From JAMBLL01 sp036985935 (GTDB lineage: Bacteria; Actinomycetota; Acidimicrobiia; Spongiisociales; UBA5794), in contig BTQP01000099.1 of assembly GCA_036985935.1 (NCBI GenBank), positions 1 through 7,437 of the forward strand: a DNA stretch of 7,437 nucleotides, written 5' to 3'. The translations under genes were made by a program, and so were the position numbers. The notes below the pieces were generated by a model. The model saw nothing but the letters and a program-made list of their open reading frames with translations, was not told the DNA's origin and ran no database searches. Positions 6,200 to 7,437 of this stretch are shown here, piece after piece; position 1 is the stretch's first letter; each line of letters begins with the position of its first letter.

Positions 6200-6346
6200 G
6201 GTGTCAATCCCGACCTGTCTCGAACTGACGGACATCGCTTCCGTCGCTGGTTCTCTGATCGGACAGCGCGAAGCGATCGTTGAAAGGGAGCACCAGGCGA
6301 CCGCATCGACCGGGTGGTCGATCACGAACTCTTCATCGATAGTCAT
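6200..6346 (-). pseudogene. Possible 5' remnant of an SRPBCC/CoxG-like gene
   Basis: On the minus strand an ATG at 6346, eight or so bases after GAAGGG, opens a frame beginning MTIDEEFVIDHPVDAV. This looks like the first strand of SRPBCC/CoxG-like proteins (F-x-V/I-D-x-P-V-x-x-V-W). The continuation AWCSLSTIASRCP is a plausible but damaged version of the next helix. After that the frame has no family features and runs into the antisense of the amidase gene. A 5' remnant cut by recombination near the right repeat is the best reading. The match is short and generic, so the call is tentative. Confidence 0.3.
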
Positions 6347-6402
6347 GTGCCACCCTTCGTTCCTCCTAGCAAGGCCACCGAACCGGTCGGCTCCACACCC
6401 AA

Positions 6403-6534
6403 ATCCGCGGACTCTTGGCCAAGCCGACCCCGGGAACGAGAGACTCCAAAAACCGAGAGATCCCCTGCCACACAAGGGATCCCTTTTCGTCGGGCTGGCC
6501 GGATTCGAACCGGCGACCTCTTGACCCCCAGTCA
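6403..6534 (-). repeat. Right attachment-site-like repeat: tRNA-Pro(GGG) 3' fragment from the anticodon arm onward
   Basis: Read on the minus strand, 6534-6490 equals tRNA positions 29-73: half of the anticodon stem, the loop CTGGGGG (anticodon GGG), TCAAG, a five-base variable loop, T-arm GCCGG-TTCGAAT-CCGGC, acceptor half CAGCCCG and discriminator A. Positions 27-28 no longer pair (G-G and G-A), and no D-arm or 5' acceptor follows, so the gene is truncated in the anticodon stem. Segment 6489-6520 is identical to 666-697; the downstream flank to 6403 is a diverged copy of 583-665. Truncation at the anticodon arm matches integrases whose crossover lies in the anticodon loop. Confidence 0.8.
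6448..6483 (-). terminator. tRNA-associated terminator hairpin, right copy
   Basis: On the minus strand, GATCCC (plus 6481-6476) pairs with GGGATC (plus 6464-6459) around an eleven-base loop. TCTCGG and a run of five T (plus 6452-6448) follow. It sits directly behind the tRNA-Pro 3' end and is the equivalent of the hairpin at 628-657, so it is probably the inherited terminator of the ancestral tRNA gene. Confidence 0.5.
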
Positions 6535-6759
6535 CCTCCATCGGATCCCGACTGGTCCCGGATCCTCCCCTTTTGTGGCCCCTGCCTGGGGTATCGCGGA
6601 ACCCTCTTCACGGTCCATCCCGGCTCGTCCCGACAAGTTCTCGGGAATCCGTGGTCAGAATGTGGTCAGACGGATCCGTTCGAGACATCTGTGCACGCCC
6701 CGCGGCTCGCGCGCCTACCCCCACACAGGCTCAGGATCACTGGTCTCGGTTCCACTGTG
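6535..6759. other. Non-coding junction with a tandem GTGGTCAGA pair
   Basis: No credible gene is seen between the right tRNA fragment and the DUF2971-like remnant. GTGGTCAGA occurs at 6651-6659 and 6662-6670, exactly 11 bases apart, and a palindrome ACGGATCCGT follows immediately (6670-6679). Short in-phase direct repeats 120-140 bases from an att core are placed as integrase arm-type sites would be. That role is inference. Confidence 0.4.
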
Positions 6760-6870
6760 GCTCGTACTTGGAGTGAGTCCTGCGCCTACTACACCACCGA
6801 CCACACCTTCGATCCCGTCCTCCGGGCCCAACGCGACCACGCCGCCGAACGCCACCAACACGGTTCTTGA
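6760..6870 (+). pseudogene. Upstream, frame-shifted part of the DUF2971-like gene
   Basis: In the frame ending at the TGA 6868-6870, the residues TWSESCAYYTTDHTFDPVLR and AQRDHAAERHQHG are read. DUF2971 proteins have at this point a W-x-x-Y...DHTG...FDP-type segment followed by a helix leading into the (V/R)VIYD strand, which is exactly where the next frame begins. One missing base near 6865 would join the two frames. Nothing further upstream fits the family. This is therefore likely the broken middle of one gene whose N-terminal half was lost at the island border. Confidence 0.4.
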
Positions 6871-7319
6871 ACCGCGTGATCTACGACGAAGCGGCTCAGC
6901 GTCAGATCCTCGGCGTGACGGCTGAAGCCATGCTTGAGCTGTTCGCGATGGTCGATCCAATCGGCTCGGAGCTGACCCAAGCGCGAGCCGGTGTGTTCGC
7001 GGCGCTGGGTGAGCTCGTCGGTTTCGCGTTCAGTTTCAAGGACCCGGCCTGGGCGGAGGAGCAAGAGTGGCGCGCCGTCCATGTGGTCCCGGACGGTGAA
7101 CTCGAAGGTGTCCAGTTTCGACCCTCCGGTGGGGTGGCGGTGCCCTACATCAGCTTGGAGATGGGAACCGATCCTGACGGCAGGCTCCCGATTCGGGAGA
7201 TCGTCCAAGGCCCGAGAGTCGACACCGACACTGCAGTGCGATCTCTCGAATTGCTATTGGCGAGCAACGGCTACTCCGAGGTCGACATCACCGTCTCATC
7301 AGTACCGCTCCGCCCTTGA
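6867..7319 (+). CDS. DUF2971-like protein, C-terminal part (probably a truncated gene)
   Basis: The open frame gives 150 residues from a TTG that overlaps the preceding TGA (TTGA). It contains the C-terminal features of DUF2971 proteins: NRVIYDEAAQ at the start, a helical stretch, then FSFKDPAWAEEQEWRAV, a PYISLEM strand, the IVQGPRVD segment, a SLELLLASNGY helix and the final strand ending in PLR. The family is usually about twice this length, with an N-terminal YHYT-type segment that is absent here. The family's function is not established; some members occur in defence or toxin-like settings, but nothing here shows that. No ribosome binding site precedes the TTG, and a frameshift at about 6865 is more likely than a true start. 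Codon use looks like its neighbours. The 118 bases after the stop hold nothing recognisable. Confidence 0.6.
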   Translation: MNRVIYDEAAQRQILGVTAEAMLELFAMVDPIGSELTQARAGVFAALGELVGFAFSFKDPAWAEEQEWRAVHVVPDGELEGVQFRPSGGVAVPYISLEMGTDPDGRLPIREIVQGPRVDTDTAVRSLELLLASNGYSEVDITVSSVPLRP

Positions 7320-7437
7320 GGGATCAGCCAGGCCGGAGCCAGTAACGCGCCCGGCTCGGTGCAGGGGAGGAGCCCGACCCTTAGGACTACCGGTACCGCC
7401 TTGGCCTCCCTCGGAGCTGGTCCGACAGCGCATATGT

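Noticed and set aside
5874..6524. A long plus-strand frame over the end of the amidase gene and the right repeat
   Set aside because: It overlaps the amidase in a different frame, reads through the tRNA fragment and has no recognisable motif.
6490..6560. A functional tRNA-Pro(GGG) gene at the right repeat
   Set aside because: The sequence is good from position 29 to 73, but the lower anticodon stem does not pair, and upstream bases do not form a D-arm or the expected CGGGCTG 5' strand.
6670..6679. ACGGATCCGT palindrome as an insertion-sequence end
   Set aside because: No matching inverted copy at a plausible distance and no transposase; a single short palindrome is not enough.
1..7437. CRISPR array or defence system
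   Set aside because: No regularly spaced repeats and no cas, restriction, toxin-antitoxin or other defence genes are visible.

Overview
The window reads as chromosomal DNA of a high-GC bacterium, most likely an actinomycete (Actinomycetota). The hints are GTG and TTG starts beside good GA-rich ribosome binding sites, an LldD2-like flavoenzyme laid out like the mycobacterial protein, and the form of the tRNA-Pro(GGG) fragments. The phylum is inference, and nothing here fixes a genus.

Layout. At the left edge a small cupin gene (leftward) is followed by what looks like the start codon of another leftward gene. Next comes a strong 28-nt hairpin, then the first of two imperfect direct repeats of about 130 bp (583-710 and 6403-6534), 5.82 kb apart. 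Each repeat holds the 3' part of a tRNA-Pro(GGG) gene on the minus strand, its terminator-like hairpin, and a shared flank. A 32-bp stretch (666-697 = 6489-6520) is identical in both. This is what attachment sites of an integrative element look like. The 5.8 kb between them would be a small cargo segment, or one unit of a tandem array. No integrase gene is present in the window.

The segment carries a tidy carboxylate and amide catabolism set. There is a leftward FadR-type GntR regulator. A leftward operon holds an acetate/succinate-type transporter (SatP/GPR1/FUN34/YaaH family), a previously unlisted 45-codon ORF, and a short-chain dehydrogenase. Diverging from it, a rightward pair encodes an LldD-type FMN alpha-hydroxy acid dehydrogenase and an acetamidase/formamidase. 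Two nearly identical operator-like sites with the core GATnCTAGnATC lie in the divergent promoter region. A related CTAG-centred palindrome lies just upstream of the regulator gene. The simplest reading is a GntR-controlled unit that imports a small organic acid, releases one from an amide, and oxidises an alpha-hydroxy acid.

The surroundings of both repeats are littered with broken genes: the tail of a GDSL/SGNH hydrolase beside the left repeat (read out of frame by the end of the regulator ORF), a possible 5' end of an SRPBCC/CoxG-like gene left of the right repeat, and a DUF2971-like gene with a lost N-terminus and probable frameshift to its right. This is typical of an integration hotspot. 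Families were recognised by eye from motifs, and no database search was run.
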